A DNA stretch of 64,000 nt from Rhodovulum sp. MB263 (GCF_002073975.1 NZ_CP020384.1:3348001-3412000); one strand, 5' to 3'; counted from the first letter of the stretch, positions 7,796-18,016 are shown. Notes: a model not told the origin generated them from the letters alone. Numbers and translations: made by a program.

Positions 7796-7870
7796 TGGTG
7801 GGTGATAAGAGATTCGAACTCCTGACATCTTCGATGTGAACGAAGCGCTCTACCACTGAGCTAATCACCC
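7796..7870 (-). tRNA. tRNA-Val (anticodon CAC), CCA encoded
   Basis: On the minus strand, positions 7870 to 7796 fold as a full cloverleaf. The acceptor stem is GGGTGAT/ATCACCC, the D-arm contains GCTCAGTGGTAGAGC, the anticodon stem CTTCG/CGAAG carries the loop TTCACAT (anticodon CAC, valine GTG codons), and the T-arm is AGGAG-TTCGAAT-CTCTT. A discriminator A and an encoded CCA complete the 3' end. The 3' half probably served as an attachment site for the lost element to its left. Confidence 0.93.
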
Positions 7871-7991
7871 GTGGCGCGCTTGTTATCCGGACACGCCGGG
7901 CTTTGCAAGAGGGTCGGGGGAATTGCCCGCAGCTTTTTCCGGGCGCCTTGCAGGGCGCTGCCTCCCATCGACGGGCGCTCCGCCCGAAACG

Positions 7992-8018
7992 AAAAAGACG
8001 CGCCCGCAAGGGCGCGTC
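7992..8018 (-). terminator. Rho-independent terminator of lon
   Basis: A perfect 9-bp stem (7997-8005 with 8010-8018, GACGCGCCC/GGGCGCGTC) and a GCAA loop are followed on the minus strand by TTTTT. It lies 35 bases past the lon stop. Confidence 0.85.
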
Positions 8019-8052
8019 CCGGGTCACATGGCCGATGCCGGGCGGGACCGCG

Positions 8053-10464
8053 TCAATGCGCGACCTGCCCCGCGGTTTCGCCCCCCGAAGCCTTGGCGGC
8101 CGCCGCAGCGGCAGCCTCCTCGGCGGCCTCGTCCCATTCGATGGGCTCGGGCGCGCGCACCAGAGCGTGCGTCAGCACTTCGCGGACATGGGCGACGGGG
8201 ATGATCGTCAGCCCCTCCTTCACATTGTCGGGGATCTCGCGCAGGTCCTTCTCGTTCTCTTCGGGAATGAGCACCGTCTTGATCCCGCCCCGGAGTGCGG
8301 CCAGCAGTTTCTCCTTGAGCCCGCCGATGGCCAGCACATTGCCACGCAGCGTCACCTCGCCGGTCATCGCGATATCCTTGCGGACCGGGATCTGGGTCAG
8401 CACCGAGACGATGGAGGTCACCATCGCCACCCCGGCCGAGGGACCATCCTTGGGCGTCGCGCCCTCGGGGACGTGGACGTGGATGTCGATCTTGTCGAAG
8501 CGCGGCGGCTTGAAGCCGATCTCGGGCGCGATCGAGCGGACATAGCTCGAGGCGGCGTCGATCGATTCCTTCATCACGTCGCCCAGCTTGCCGGTGGTCT
8601 TCATCCGGCCCTTGCCGGGCAGCTTGAGCGCCTCGATGGACAGAAGATCGCCCCCGACCGAGGTCCAGGCCAGCCCGGTCACGACGCCGATCTGATCTTC
8701 CTTCTCGGCCAGACCGTAGCGGAACTTCTTGACGCCCAGATAGTCCTCGAGGACGTCCGGCGTGATGGTGACCGTCTCGGTCTCCTTCTTGATCAGCTTG
8801 GTCACGGCCTTCCGGCCCAGCTTGGCGATCTCGCGCTCGAGGTTCCGCACCCCCGCCTCGCGGGTATAACGGCGGATGATCTCGGTCAGCGCCTCGGGCG
8901 TCAGCGCGAATTCCTTCGGCTTCAACCCGTGGTTCTTCATCTGCTTGGGCACGAGGTGACGTTCGGCGATCTCGCGTTTCTCGTCCTCGGTATAGCCTGC
9001 GAGGCTGATGATCTCCATCCGGTCCAGAAGCGGGCCCGGCATGTTGTAGCTATTGGCCGTGGTCAGGAACATCACGTTGGAGAGGTCATATTCGACCTCG
9101 AGATAGTGATCGACGAAGGTCGCATTCTGTTCCGGATCCAGCACCTCGAGCATGGCCGAGGCCGGATCGCCCCGGAAATCCTGCCCCATCTTGTCGATCT
9201 CGTCGAGCAGGATCAGCGGGTTGGTGGTCTTGGCCTTCTTCATCGCCTGGATGATCTTGCCGGGCATCGAGCCGATATAGGTCCGGCGGTGACCGCGGAT
9301 CTCGGATTCGTCGCGCACGCCGCCAAGGCTGATGCGGATGAATTCGCGTCCCGTCGCCCGCGCCACCGACTTGCCCAGAGAGGTCTTGCCGACGCCGGGC
9401 GGACCCACGAGGCAGAGGATCGGGCCCTTGAGCTTCTGGCTGCGCTGCTGCACCGCCAGATATTCGACGATCCGCTCCTTGACCTTCTCAAGGCCGTAAT
9501 GGTCGTTGTCCAGCACCTTCTCGGCCGCGCCAAGGTTCTTCTTGACCCGTGATTTGACGCCCCAGGGCAGCGTCAGGATCCAGTCGAGGTAGTTGCGCAC
9601 CACCGTCGCCTCGGCCGACATCGGCGACATCGACTTCAGCTTCTTGACCTCGGCCGCGACCTTCTCGGAGGCCTCCTTCGACAGCTTGGTGCCCGCGATC
9701 CGCTCTTCGAGCTCGGCAATCTCGTTCTGGCCCTCGTCGCCATCGCCAAGCTCGCGCTGGATCGCCTTCATCTGTTCGTTGAGGTAATATTCGCGCTGGG
9801 TCCGCTCCATCTGCGACTTGACGCGGGTCTTGATCTTCTTCTCGACCTGCAGGACCGACATCTCGCCCTGCATCAGGCCATAGACCTTCTCAAGCCGCTG
9901 GGCCACGACCAGCGTTTCCAGCAGGTCCTGCTTCTGGGCGACCTCGACGCCCAGATGGCCTGCCACCAGATCGGCGAGCCTGGCCGGTTCGCGGGTATCC
10001 GCGACCGCCGAAAGCGCCTCTTCGGGGATGTTCTTCTTGACCTTGGCATAGCGCTCGAACTCGGTGCCGACCGAGCGCAAGAGCGCCTCGACCACTTCCT
10101 CGTCGCCCAGTTCCTCGGCCAGCGGCGCGCAGCTCGCCTCGAAGAAGGAGGGGTTGTCGATATAGTCGGTGATCCGGACCCGGGTCTTGCCCTCGACCAG
10201 CACCTTGACGGTGCCGTCAGGCAGTTTCAGCAATTGCAGCACATTGGCCAGCACGCCGGTCGGGTAGATGCCCTCGGTCGCAGGCTCGTCCATCGCCGGG
10301 TCGATCTGCGCGGAAAGCAGGATCTGCTTGTCGTCCTGCATCACCTCCTCGAGGGCGCGAACGGACTTCTCGCGGCCGACGAAGAGCGGCACGATCATGT
10401 GCGGGAAGACCACGATGTCGCGCAGCGGCAGGACGGGATAGGAGGGGCTCAGATGCTCGGGCAT
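8053..10464 (-). CDS. lon: ATP-dependent protease Lon
   Basis: This 803-residue protein has the full Lon architecture: an N-terminal substrate-binding domain ([20 protein letters not shown]), a coiled-coil middle, an AAA+ module with Walker [10 protein letters not shown] and Walker [10 protein letters not shown], and the C-terminal protease domain with catalytic Ser in [11 protein letters not shown] and Lys in [10 protein letters not shown], near residues 680 and 720. It degrades misfolded and selected regulatory proteins in the cytoplasm. The start is the ATG at 10464 behind AAGGA; an in-frame ATG 14 codons upstream lacks a ribosome site and conserved sequence. A heat-shock-like promoter lies about 80 bases upstream and a strong terminator follows, so it is a single-gene unit. 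Confidence 0.97.
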   Translation of the reverse strand: MPEHLSPSYPVLPLRDIVVFPHMIVPLFVGREKSVRALEEVMQDDKQILLSAQIDPAMDEPATEGIYPTGVLANVLQLLKLPDGTVKVLVEGKTRVRITDYIDNPSFFEASCAPLAEELGDEEVVEALLRSVGTEFERYAKVKKNIPEEALSAVADTREPARLADLVAGHLGVEVAQKQDLLETLVVAQRLEKVYGLMQGEMSVLQVEKKIKTRVKSQMERTQREYYLNEQMKAIQRELGDGDEGQNEIAELEERIAGTKLSKEASEKVAAEVKKLKSMSPMSAEATVVRNYLDWILTLPWGVKSRVKKNLGAAEKVLDNDHYGLEKVKERIVEYLAVQQRSQKLKGPILCLVGPPGVGKTSLGKSVARATGREFIRISLGGVRDESEIRGHRRTYIGSMPGKIIQAMKKAKTTNPLILLDEIDKMGQDFRGDPASAMLEVLDPEQNATFVDHYLEVEYDLSNVMFLTTANSYNMPGPLLDRMEIISLAGYTEDEKREIAERHLVPKQMKNHGLKPKEFALTPEALTEIIRRYTREAGVRNLEREIAKLGRKAVTKLIKKETETVTITPDVLEDYLGVKKFRYGLAEKEDQIGVVTGLAWTSVGGDLLSIEALKLPGKGRMKTTGKLGDVMKESIDAASSYVRSIAPEIGFKPPRFDKIDIHVHVPEGATPKDGPSAGVAMVTSIVSVLTQIPVRKDIAMTGEVTLRGNVLAIGGLKEKLLAALRGGIKTVLIPEENEKDLREIPDNVKEGLTIIPVAHVREVLTHALVRAPEPIEWDEAAEEAAAAAAAKASGGETAGQVAH

Positions 10465-10541
10465 GGGGTATCCTTGTTTCGCTGGACGGCTACCGGCCCC
10501 GATCATCGGCAGCGCTCGGCCGTCCCCGGTATGGTCACTTT

Positions 10542-10569
10542 ATTTGGGGCATTTCCTGACCGATTCAAC
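10542..10569 (-). promoter_or_regulatory. Putative RpoH (sigma-32) promoter of lon
   Basis: Read on the minus strand the site is GTTGAAT, 13 bases, CCCCAAAT. The classical heat-shock promoter is CTTGAAA-N13-CCCCATnT, so spacing is exact and 12 of 15 motif bases fit. It lies about 80 bases before the lon start, a known heat-shock gene. Confidence 0.5.
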
Positions 10570-10688
10570 ATGCCGGCCTTCAACCGGCGCCGAGAATGCC
10601 CGGCCCGCGCGCCGCACGCAAGCGTGCAGACAGGCCGGGGCAAGGCAAAACCGGGCCAGGGTAAACAGGGACCCGTGCAGCCCCACGA

Positions 10689-11816
10689 TCAGAGCGGTTC
10701 GATATCGCCCTCGGCGCGCACCGCATGGAACCCTGCCTGCCAGTCCGAGAACCGGCCCGCAGCGATGGCCGCGCGCATCTCTGCCATCAACTCCTGGAAA
10801 TAATGCAGGTTGTGCCAGGTCAGGAGCATCGACGAGATGATCTCCTGCGCCCGGAACACATGGTGCAGATAGGCGCGCGAATAATTGCGGCAGGCCGGGC
10901 AGGAACAGGCCTCGTCCAGCGGGCGCGGATCGTCGGCATGGCGGGCGTTCTTGATGTTGACGACGCCGCGCCGGGTGAAGACCTGCCCGGTCCGCCCCGA
11001 GCGCGAGGGCAGCACGCAATCCATCATGTCGACACCGCGCGCGACCGCGCCGACGATGTCGTCGGGCTTGCCCACGCCCATCAGATAGCGCGGCCGGCCC
11101 TCGGGCAGGAAGTCCGTGGCATAGTCGAGCACGCCGAACATCGCCTCCTGACCCTCGCCCACGGCAAGCCCGCCAAGCGCATAGCCGTCGAAGCCGATCG
11201 CGGTCAGCGCCGCGGCCGATTCCTCGCGCAGCTCGCGGGTGACGCCGCCCTGCATGATCCCGAACAGCGCATGGCCCGGGCGCTCGCCGAAGGCCTGTTT
11301 CGAGCGTTCGGCCCAGCGCATCGACAGCCGCATCGCGCGCGCGACCTCGGCCTCCGAGGCGGGCAGCGCCGGGCATTCGTCGAAGCACATCACGATATCC
11401 GAGCCCAGCAGGCGCTGGATCTCCATGCTGCGCTCGGGGCTCAGGACATGGGTCGAACCGTCGATATGCGACTTGAAGCGCACCCCCTCCTCCGACATCT
11501 TCCGGAGCCCGGCCAGGCTCATGACCTGGAAGCCGCCGGAATCGGTGAGGATGGGCTTGTCCCAGTGCATGAAGCCGTGCAACCCTCCGAGACGGGCCAC
11601 CCGCTCGGCCCCGGGCCGCAGCATCAGGTGATAGGTATTGCCCAGAAGGATGTCGGCGCCGGTCGCGGCCACGCTTTCGGGCAGCATCGCCTTGACCGTG
11701 GCGGCAGTGCCCACCGGCATGAAGGCGGGGGTGCGGATCGTGCCGCGCGGGGTCGAGATCGCGCCGCTGCGCGCGGCCCCGTCAGTGGCATGAAGAGTGA
11801 AACCGAATGTCGTCAT
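10689..11816 (-). CDS. tgt: Queuine tRNA-ribosyltransferase (tRNA-guanine transglycosylase)
   Basis: This 375-residue protein exchanges guanine-34 of GUN-anticodon tRNAs (Asp, Asn, His, Tyr) for the queuosine precursor preQ1. Visible landmarks are [25 protein letters not shown], the substrate-binding Asp in [17 protein letters not shown], the catalytic Asp in [12 protein letters not shown] with [14 protein letters not shown], and the zinc site [16 protein letters not shown]. Length and order are typical. The ATG at 11816 gives the usual N-terminus [13 protein letters not shown]; an ATG four codons upstream is also possible. It is divergent from the RimB-RimK gene and about 220 bases ahead of lon in the same direction. 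Confidence 0.95.
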   Translation of the reverse strand: MTTFGFTLHATDGAARSGAISTPRGTIRTPAFMPVGTAATVKAMLPESVAATGADILLGNTYHLMLRPGAERVARLGGLHGFMHWDKPILTDSGGFQVMSLAGLRKMSEEGVRFKSHIDGSTHVLSPERSMEIQRLLGSDIVMCFDECPALPASEAEVARAMRLSMRWAERSKQAFGERPGHALFGIMQGGVTRELREESAAALTAIGFDGYALGGLAVGEGQEAMFGVLDYATDFLPEGRPRYLMGVGKPDDIVGAVARGVDMMDCVLPSRSGRTGQVFTRRGVVNIKNARHADDPRPLDEACSCPACRNYSRAYLHHVFRAQEIISSMLLTWHNLHYFQELMAEMRAAIAAGRFSDWQAGFHAVRAEGDIEPL

Positions 11817-12007
11817 GGGCGTTGCCATAGCAGCCCGGCGCGGCCAAGGACAGAGGCTCCGGCGCGCCACCCGATACGGAAATCACCGGCCCCGGGACGT
11901 TCGACCGCTTGTGCCCCCGGGGCGGGCTTCGATAACAGGGGCCGACGATTCCAGCCTCCCCGCAGGACGGGGGGCCGGTCGCCCCACCACCGCACAGGAC
12001 GATCCGC

Positions 12008-13420
12008 ATGACCGAGCACACAGACCCCGCGCTGCCGGGCTTTCGCCTTGGCTGGGAGGAATGGGTTTCGCTGCCCGATCTCGGGCTGCCCGCAATGAAG
12101 GCCAAGGTCGATACCGGCGCCAAGACCTCGGCGCTGCATGCCTTCGACATCGAGCCCTTCGGCCCCGCCTCGCGGCCCAAGGTCCGCTTTGCCGTGCATC
12201 CGATCCCCGGGCGCGAGGATCTGTCGATCCCCTGCTCGGCCGCCATCGTCGACCGCCGCGAGGTGACCTCGTCGAACGGCGATTCCGAATGGCGCTATGT
12301 CATCGCCGCCGAGATCGTGGTGGGCGGACGGCGCTGGCCGATCGACCTGACCCTGACCCACAGGGGCGGCATGGCCTACCGCATGCTGCTGGGCCGGCAG
12401 GCTCTGGGCGAGGACGTGATCGTCAGCCCGGGCGACAGCTTCTGCCAGCCGGTCCTGTCCTATGACGTCTATCACAGCCAGCGGGTGCGCGAGGTGGCGC
12501 CCGCGCGGGTGCTCAGGATCGCCGTGCTCAGCCGCGAGCCGCACAACTACTCGACCGCGCGGCTGGTATCCGAGGGCGAGGCGCGCGGCCATGTGGTCGA
12601 GGTGATCGATACCGCGCGCTGCTACATGGCGCTCGATGCGCTGGCGCCCGACGTGCATTACGACGGCACCCGCCTGCCCCGCTATGACGCGATCATCCCG
12701 CGGATCGGCGCCTCGGTCACCGCCTATGGTACCGCCGTGATCCGCCAGTTCGAGACCATCGGCACCTATTGCGTCAACGGCTCGGAAGGCATCACGGCAA
12801 GCCGTGACAAGCTGCATGCCCATCAGATCCTCGCCCGTCACCGGATCGGCATGCCCACGACCGCCTTTGCCGCCTCGCCCAAGGATACCGGAAACCTGAT
12901 CTCGCTGGTGGGCGGCGCGCCGCTGATCGTCAAGCTGCTGGAATCGACGCAGGGAAAGGGCGTGGTGCTGGCCGAAACCAACAACGCGGCCTCATCGGTG
13001 ATCTCGGCCTTTCGCGGGCTCAAGGCCTCGTTTCTGGTGCAGCGCTTCATCAAGGAGGCGGCCGGCGAGGATATCCGCTGCCTCGTCGTCGGCTCGAAGG
13101 TCGTGGCGGCGATGAAGCGGACCGGGGCCGAGGGCGATTTCCGCTCGAACCTGCATCAGGGCGGCCATGCGGTCACGGTGAAGATCACCCCGCAGGAACG
13201 CGAGACCGCGGTGCGCGCGGCCCGCGCCTTCAAGCTCAACCTCGCCGGGGTCGACCTGCTGCGCGCCCATGACGGGCCCAGGGTGCTCGAGGTCAATTCC
13301 TCGCCCGGGCTCGAGGGGATCGAGAAATCCTCGGGCAAGAACATCGTCGGGCTGCTTTACGACGAGATCGAGAAGCGGGTGCGCCCGCTGCCGGTGCCGA
13401 AGGGCCGCCGCCGGCGCTAG
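12008..13420 (+). CDS. RimB-type aspartic protease domain fused to RimK-type ATP-grasp ligase
   Basis: This 470-residue protein joins two domains. Residues about 15-150 are a RimB/ATP-dependent zinc protease-like domain with the retropepsin-type motif [13 protein letters not shown] (Asp35) and the MLLGRQAL turn. Residues about 165-465 are a RimK ATP-grasp ligase ([69 protein letters not shown]) that adds glutamate to a protein or small-molecule carboxylate. In other bacteria rimA, rimB and rimK are separate neighbours modifying ribosomal protein S6. Having protease and ligase in one chain suggests it can add and trim glutamate tails; the target here is not known. It is transcribed divergently from tgt. 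Confidence 0.85.
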   Translation: MTEHTDPALPGFRLGWEEWVSLPDLGLPAMKAKVDTGAKTSALHAFDIEPFGPASRPKVRFAVHPIPGREDLSIPCSAAIVDRREVTSSNGDSEWRYVIAAEIVVGGRRWPIDLTLTHRGGMAYRMLLGRQALGEDVIVSPGDSFCQPVLSYDVYHSQRVREVAPARVLRIAVLSREPHNYSTARLVSEGEARGHVVEVIDTARCYMALDALAPDVHYDGTRLPRYDAIIPRIGASVTAYGTAVIRQFETIGTYCVNGSEGITASRDKLHAHQILARHRIGMPTTAFAASPKDTGNLISLVGGAPLIVKLLESTQGKGVVLAETNNAASSVISAFRGLKASFLVQRFIKEAAGEDIRCLVVGSKVVAAMKRTGAEGDFRSNLHQGGHAVTVKITPQERETAVRAARAFKLNLAGVDLLRAHDGPRVLEVNSSPGLEGIEKSSGKNIVGLLYDEIEKRVRPLPVPKGRRRR

Positions 13421-13470
13421 GCCCGCCCGGGCCCCGGTCAGAGTTAGGCCAGAATTCGGGCCGCGTCCGC

Positions 13471-15135
13471 TCAGCGTTCGGTCAGTTTCAGCTCGATCCG
13501 GCGGTTCTGGGCCCGGGCCTCGGGGCTCTTGCCCGGGGCGACGGGCTGATACTGCCCGAAACCCGCCGCCGCCAGCCGGTCGGGCGGGAAGCCCAGATCG
13601 TCGATCATGTAGCGCACCACCGACAGCGCGCGGGCCTGGCTCAGCTCCCAGTTATCGGCGAAATCGGCACCCCGGATCAGCGGCACGTCGTCGGTATGGC
13701 CATCGACGCGCAGGATCCAGTCGATATCGGGCGGGATCTCGTCCGCGACCCCGCGCAGGATCGCCACCACATTGGAGATCTGCGCGGCGCCATCGGTCGA
13801 GAGATCGGCCTTGCCGGTCTCGAACAGCACCTCGGAGGAAAAGACGAAGCGGTCGCCGACGACCCGCACGCCCTCGCGCCCGGCCAGCAAGGCCCGCATC
13901 CGCCCGAAGAATTCGGAGCGGTAGCCTTCCAGCGTCTTCTTCTCGGCCGCAAGCCGCGCCGCCTCTTCCTCGGCCTTGCGCCGCGCCGCCTCTTCCAGCT
14001 TCGCGCGTTCGCGCTGTTCCGAGGCCACCCGCGCCAGCGCCGCATTCAACTTGCTGCCCAGCGTCTCGATCTGCACCCGCGCGGCCGCGTCACGCTCCTG
14101 GGCATCGTCCAGCAGGCCCTGCAGCTTGCCCAGCTGACCACGCAGCGCCGCCATCTGCCGGTTCAGAAGCGCCACCTTGCGCTGGCTCTCGGCCGATTTC
14201 GCCTCTTCCTGCCCGAGCGTCTCGTTCGCCACCGCCAGCAGCGCCGCGCGCCGGTCGGCCTCGGACAATGCCTCCCCGGCCTCGGTCTCGGCCTTCTCGC
14301 GCGCCTTGTCGGCCGCCGCCAGCAGGGTCAGTGTCTCCTCGGCCCGCTGCCGCGCCTGTTCCAGCGCCAGGCTCATCGCACTCAGCTCGTCCTCGGAACC
14401 CGCGAGCTTGTCGCGCAGCGCGGCCGCGGCCGCCGCCTCGGCCAGACGATCCTTCTCGGCCTGCGACAGCGCCGCCTCCGCGCGCTCGACCTGGCCCTGC
14501 AGCGCCGCACGCGCGGTCTCGGTCTCGGCGTTCCGGGCCCGCAGATCGGCCACCAGCGCCTCCAGCGCCTCGCGCCGGGCCGCGGCCAGCCGGGCGGCCT
14601 CGGTCCGGGCATCGACCTCCTGGCGGGTCGCGGCCAGCGCCGCCTCCAGCCGGTCGCGGGTGCCCTCGAGCTCGGCCACGTCGCCTTCGAGGGCCTCGCC
14701 GCGCGCCTGCGCCGCGTCGCGCTCGGTCACAAGCCGAGCCAGGCGGTCCTCGATATCGCCGATCCGGGTCTCGGCCGCCGCCAGATCCGCCTCGCGCGTC
14801 GAAAGCCGGTCGGTAAGGGACGCGATCAGCGCCGCCTGCGCCTCGGCATCCGACCGCGCCGTCGTCAGCGCCGCGTCCAGCTCGCCCACCTGCTCTTGCA
14901 GACCCGAGGCGCGGCGGCGCTCCATGCCCAGCGCATCGGCCAGGGCCGACAGCTCGGCATTCAGCTCGGTCAGCTCGCTTTCCTGCCCGGTGATGGTCTC
15001 GCGCAGCATCTCCTGCACCAGCATGAAGATCGACAGCACGAACATCAGGACAAGCAGCAGCGCCGTCATCGCATCGACGAAACCCGGCCAGATCATGGCC
15101 TGGAACCGTCCGCCGCTGCGCCGCGTCAGGGCCAT
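13471..15135 (-). CDS. OmpA/MotB-like peptidoglycan-binding protein with long coiled coil
   Basis: This 554-residue protein starts with one membrane segment (FVDAMTALLLVLMFVLSIFM, about residues 18-37) with a conserved Asp at its N-terminal edge, as in MotB/TolR/ExbD stators. About 370 residues of Ala/Glu/Arg-rich coiled coil follow, then an OmpA-like domain (LFETGKADLS, VDGHTDDVP, NWELSQARALSVVRYM, AQNRRIELKL) that contacts peptidoglycan. The ATG at 15135 begins MALTRRSGGRF, one base after the stop of the MotA/ExbB-like gene, so the two are made together and probably form a proton-driven stator-like complex. No flagellar, Tol or Ton genes are nearby. The coiled coil is far longer than in MotB. 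Confidence 0.8.
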   Translation of the reverse strand: MALTRRSGGRFQAMIWPGFVDAMTALLLVLMFVLSIFMLVQEMLRETITGQESELTELNAELSALADALGMERRRASGLQEQVGELDAALTTARSDAEAQAALIASLTDRLSTREADLAAAETRIGDIEDRLARLVTERDAAQARGEALEGDVAELEGTRDRLEAALAATRQEVDARTEAARLAAARREALEALVADLRARNAETETARAALQGQVERAEAALSQAEKDRLAEAAAAAALRDKLAGSEDELSAMSLALEQARQRAEETLTLLAAADKAREKAETEAGEALSEADRRAALLAVANETLGQEEAKSAESQRKVALLNRQMAALRGQLGKLQGLLDDAQERDAAARVQIETLGSKLNAALARVASEQRERAKLEEAARRKAEEEAARLAAEKKTLEGYRSEFFGRMRALLAGREGVRVVGDRFVFSSEVLFETGKADLSTDGAAQISNVVAILRGVADEIPPDIDWILRVDGHTDDVPLIRGADFADNWELSQARALSVVRYMIDDLGFPPDRLAAAGFGQYQPVAPGKSPEARAQNRRIELKLTER

Positions 15136-15136
15136 C

Positions 15137-16366
15137 TCAGCCCCACCGCTCGCCCTCGGGCGCAAGCCGCGACAACGCCCGGCCCAGCGCCGCCAGATCG
15201 CCCCGAAGATCGGTCACGGTTTCCTGACGCCCGGCGGAAATCTCCTCGAGGATCCGCAGAAGCTGCACGTCGATCGAGCGCAGCCGCATCCGCGCCTCGG
15301 CATCGGCCAGCGCGCCCTCCTCGCCCATCCGCGCCTCGATGGCGGCGGTCGCGCGGGCCTGCCCCTCGGCCACCCGCGACAGCGCGTCCGTCACCGCGCG
15401 GGTATCGTCAAGCTGGCGCTCCATCGCCGCGCCCAGCGTGTTGACCGCCTCGACCAGCGTGCCGACCCGGCTTTCCAGCGCCACGCGCTCGCCCTCGGAT
15501 TCGGCAAAGAGCGTATGCAGCCCTTCCATCTGATCGGCCAGCCGGTCGAGCGTGGCAGCGAGCAGCCCGACCTCGGCGCCGCCGCCCTCGCCCTCGCTCT
15601 CGCCGGTCGAGAAGCCGAGCCGGGTAATCGAGGACAGCCATTCCTCGAGCTCCTGATAGAAGCGGTTCTGGCCATGCCCGGCGAAGAGCTCGAGCAGCCC
15701 CACCACCAGCGAGCCCGCCAACCCCAGAAGCGACGAGGCGAAGGCCGTGCCCATGCCGCCAAGCTGGCTTTCGAGCCCGACCATAAGCCGCCCGAACACC
15801 TCGACCCCGCCCTCGCCATCGCGCGGCGCGAGCGAACGGATGGTGTCCACCACCGCGGGCACCACCGTCGCCAGCCCGTAGAAGGTGCCGAGAAGCCCCA
15901 GAAAGATCAGCAGGCTGGACAGATAGCGGGTGATGTCGCGCTGTTCCTCGATCCGGGTCGCGACGGAATCGAGGATGGTGCGGGCCGAGGCGGTGTTGAT
16001 CTGCATCCGCTTGTCGCTGCGCTTGCGCAGCAATGCCGCGAGCGGCGCCAGAAGCTTCGGCGCCCGGGTCAGGCCATGGCCCGGAACACCGCCCGCGAAA
16101 TCCTCGATCCAGCGCACCGAGGCCCCCAGCTGGACCACCTGCAGAAAGCAGGTCGCGACACCGATCAGAAAGACGACGACGATGGCCCCGTTCAGATAGG
16201 GGCTGGCCAGAAAGACAGGCGCCACCTGCGGATAGGCCAGATAGGCCCCGACTGCGAAAAACAGGCAGGCACTCGTCATCAGGACGGCCTGCCGCCTCGG
16301 TCGGGAAAACTGCGGCTCTGCCTCGCGAGGGGTCTTGTCCATGGGATTGGGTTCTGGCCCGGTCAT
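15137..16366 (-). CDS. MotA/TolQ/ExbB-like proton channel family membrane protein
   Basis: About 409 residues. Two membrane segments near the N-terminus (VLMTSACLFFAVGAYLAY and GAIVVVFLIGVATCFLQVV) are followed by a cytoplasmic stretch with the conserved helix of the family and then LLIFLGLLGTFYGLATVVPA and MGTAFASSLLGLAGSLVVGL, which form the core TolQ/MotA-type helices. The C-terminal 150 residues are coiled coil. It is the partner of the downstream OmpA/MotB-like protein (one-base gap) in the inner membrane. The start is uncertain: in-frame ATGs occur at 16399, 16366 and 16342 and none has a strong ribosome site. The role is probably cell-envelope related; homologous pairs are common in Rhodobacterales without a settled function. 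Confidence 0.75.
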   Translation of the reverse strand: MTGPEPNPMDKTPREAEPQFSRPRRQAVLMTSACLFFAVGAYLAYPQVAPVFLASPYLNGAIVVVFLIGVATCFLQVVQLGASVRWIEDFAGGVPGHGLTRAPKLLAPLAALLRKRSDKRMQINTASARTILDSVATRIEEQRDITRYLSSLLIFLGLLGTFYGLATVVPAVVDTIRSLAPRDGEGGVEVFGRLMVGLESQLGGMGTAFASSLLGLAGSLVVGLLELFAGHGQNRFYQELEEWLSSITRLGFSTGESEGEGGGAEVGLLAATLDRLADQMEGLHTLFAESEGERVALESRVGTLVEAVNTLGAAMERQLDDTRAVTDALSRVAEGQARATAAIEARMGEEGALADAEARMRLRSIDVQLLRILEEISAGRQETVTDLRGDLAALGRALSRLAPEGERWG

Positions 16367-16409
16367 TTTCTGGGCAGAGACTAGGCCAAGCAGGGTCATC
16401 CCACAACAA

Positions 16410-16952
16410 TCAATCCGGTTTCAGCGCTCTGACCCTGTCGGCGAGCCAGTCGAGATCGGGGTCGGACAGGCCCATCCCGGCCAGATGCGCCACGGTGTTG
16501 AACAGGTATTCGTCATTCGGCCCCATCCCGCCCCGGGCCCGGGCGATGATCTGCGCCTGCTCCTCGAGCGGCAGCCCGCCGCAATACTGCACATGATCGG
16601 GGTCGATCACATAGGCCAGCGCCCGCAGCCTGCCGCCTTCGGCCGGAACCAGATCGAGCTCGACCTCGAAATAGGCGGCCGAGATCAGTTCGCGTTCGCG
16701 CAGCGCCGCCAGCGTCCCGGCCTCGGTCCCCGGCGCGGCGCGCAACGCCACCCCCTGGCAACTGCCCCCGGGCGCGGCATCGAGCGCCAGCACCAGCCCC
16801 GGCTCGGTCTCGCTGCCGCGATGGTGGATCGAGCGCATGCAGAAGCTGCGATGCCAGCCGTCGAGCCGGGCCAGCCGCCGCTCGGCCACCTCGAAGCCGG
16901 GCTTCCACAGAAGCGATCCATAGCCGAAAACCCACAAGCCGTCCTGCATCAT
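16410..16952 (-). CDS. ChaC-like gamma-glutamylcyclotransferase
   Basis: This 180-residue protein begins with the family's substrate loop, WVFGYGSLLWKPGFE, followed by RSFCMRSIHHRGS and the catalytic Glu in LRERELI. ChaC-family enzymes cleave glutathione or gamma-glutamyl peptides to 5-oxoproline in the cytoplasm. Length and motifs match the bacterial ChaC type. Two adjacent ATGs (16952 and 16949) follow AAAGGA; the second has the better spacing. It shares orientation with the MotA/ExbB-like gene but starts close to a divergent DUF2125 gene. Glutathione turnover is the most likely role. Confidence 0.85.
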   Translation of the reverse strand: MMQDGLWVFGYGSLLWKPGFEVAERRLARLDGWHRSFCMRSIHHRGSETEPGLVLALDAAPGGSCQGVALRAAPGTEAGTLAALRERELISAAYFEVELDLVPAEGGRLRALAYVIDPDHVQYCGGLPLEEQAQIIARARGGMGPNDEYLFNTVAHLAGMGLSDPDLDWLADRVRALKPD

Positions 16953-17014
16953 CTGGTCCTTTCCCGTTCCCCCCTGTTACCCTCATCGGGGCATGGGACG
17001 AAAGGGGGCCCGCG

Positions 17015-18016
17015 ATGCGGTTTTTGCTGTCTCTGGCGCTGCTGGCCGCGCTGGCCTGGTCGGGCTACTGGGCGCTGGCCGCGCGCGGGATCGAGCGCGG
17101 GCTGGCGGGCTGGCTCGACAGCCGCCGTGCCGAGGGCTGGGCCGCCGATGCGGGCCGGATCGCCGTGACCGGATTTCCCACCCGCTTCGATACCCGCCTT
17201 GCCCCGCTCGAGCTCGCCGATCCGGATAGCGGGCTGGCCTGGTCTATGCCGGAATTCGGCTTTTCCGCGCAGAGCCACCGCCCGCAGCGCCTCATCGCGC
17301 ACTGGCCCGAGACCCAGCAGATCGCCACCCCGTTCGAGCGGATCGCGGTCACCGCCGAGGCGATGACCGGCGCCCTTGCCTTCCGGCCGGGACTGACCTT
17401 CGAGCTGGCCTCGGCGACATTTTCGGTGGGCGCCTTCGGGATGGTCTCGGATGCCGGCTGGCGGGCCTCGATGGATGGCGCCGGGTTCGCGATGGCCGCG
17501 GTCGAGGACCGGCCCGGGGCCCAGCATCTGCGGTTTTCGGCCAGCGGGATGCGCCCGCCCGCAGGGCTGGTCGCGACGCTCGACCCGGCGGGTCTTCTGC
17601 CGCCGGTCTTCCAGCGGGTCTCGGTCGAGGCGGTGGCGGTCTTCGACGCGCCCTGGGACCGGCGCGCGCTCGAAGAGCGGCGGCCGCAGCTCCGGCGGGT
17701 CGAGATCGGGCGGCTCGACGCACAATGGGGCGATCTGGCGCTGCAGGCGGCGGGCAGCTTCGATGTCGATGCCGAGGGCCAGCCCTCGGGCAGCCTCACG
17801 CTCCGCGCCACCAACTGGCGCGAGATGATCGCCATCGCCCGCAACTCGGGCCAGCTGCCCGCGGCACTTGCCGACCGGCTCGAGGACGCGCTGGGTCTGC
17901 TGGCCGGGCTTTCGGGACGCCCCGACATGCTGGACGTGCCGCTGCGCTTTGCGCTGGGGCAGACTTGGCTCGGCCCGGTTCCGCTGGGGCCCGCGCCGAA
18001 TTTCAGGCTGCGCTAG
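17015..18016 (+). CDS. DUF2125 family secreted/membrane-anchored protein
   Basis: This 333-residue protein has an N-terminal hydrophobic segment (FLLSLALLAALAWSGYWALA) that acts as signal peptide or anchor, followed by a long beta-rich periplasmic domain. The segments VTGFPTRFDTRL and SQSHRPQRLIAHWP-like regions near residues 45-95 are typical of the alphaproteobacterial DUF2125 family, which resembles AsmA-like lipid-transfer folds in outline. Function is unknown. It is monocistronic and divergent from the chaC-like gene, with 60 bases between starts. It ends shortly before the convergent extensin-family gene. Confidence 0.8.
   Translation: MRFLLSLALLAALAWSGYWALAARGIERGLAGWLDSRRAEGWAADAGRIAVTGFPTRFDTRLAPLELADPDSGLAWSMPEFGFSAQSHRPQRLIAHWPETQQIATPFERIAVTAEAMTGALAFRPGLTFELASATFSVGAFGMVSDAGWRASMDGAGFAMAAVEDRPGAQHLRFSASGMRPPAGLVATLDPAGLLPPVFQRVSVEAVAVFDAPWDRRALEERRPQLRRVEIGRLDAQWGDLALQAAGSFDVDAEGQPSGSLTLRATNWREMIAIARNSGQLPAALADRLEDALGLLAGLSGRPDMLDVPLRFALGQTWLGPVPLGPAPNFRLR

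Noticed and set aside
7903-9552. Long plus-strand frames across lon
   Set aside because: They are antisense shadows of a conserved gene, caused by high third-position GC; similar long shadows occur opposite tgt, the coiled-coil gene and others.
13471-16366. Possible ZorA/ZorB pair of a Zorya anti-phage system
   Set aside because: The MotA/MotB-like pair matches in outline, but no ZorC, ZorD or ZorE-type gene follows, and the neighbours are core genes.
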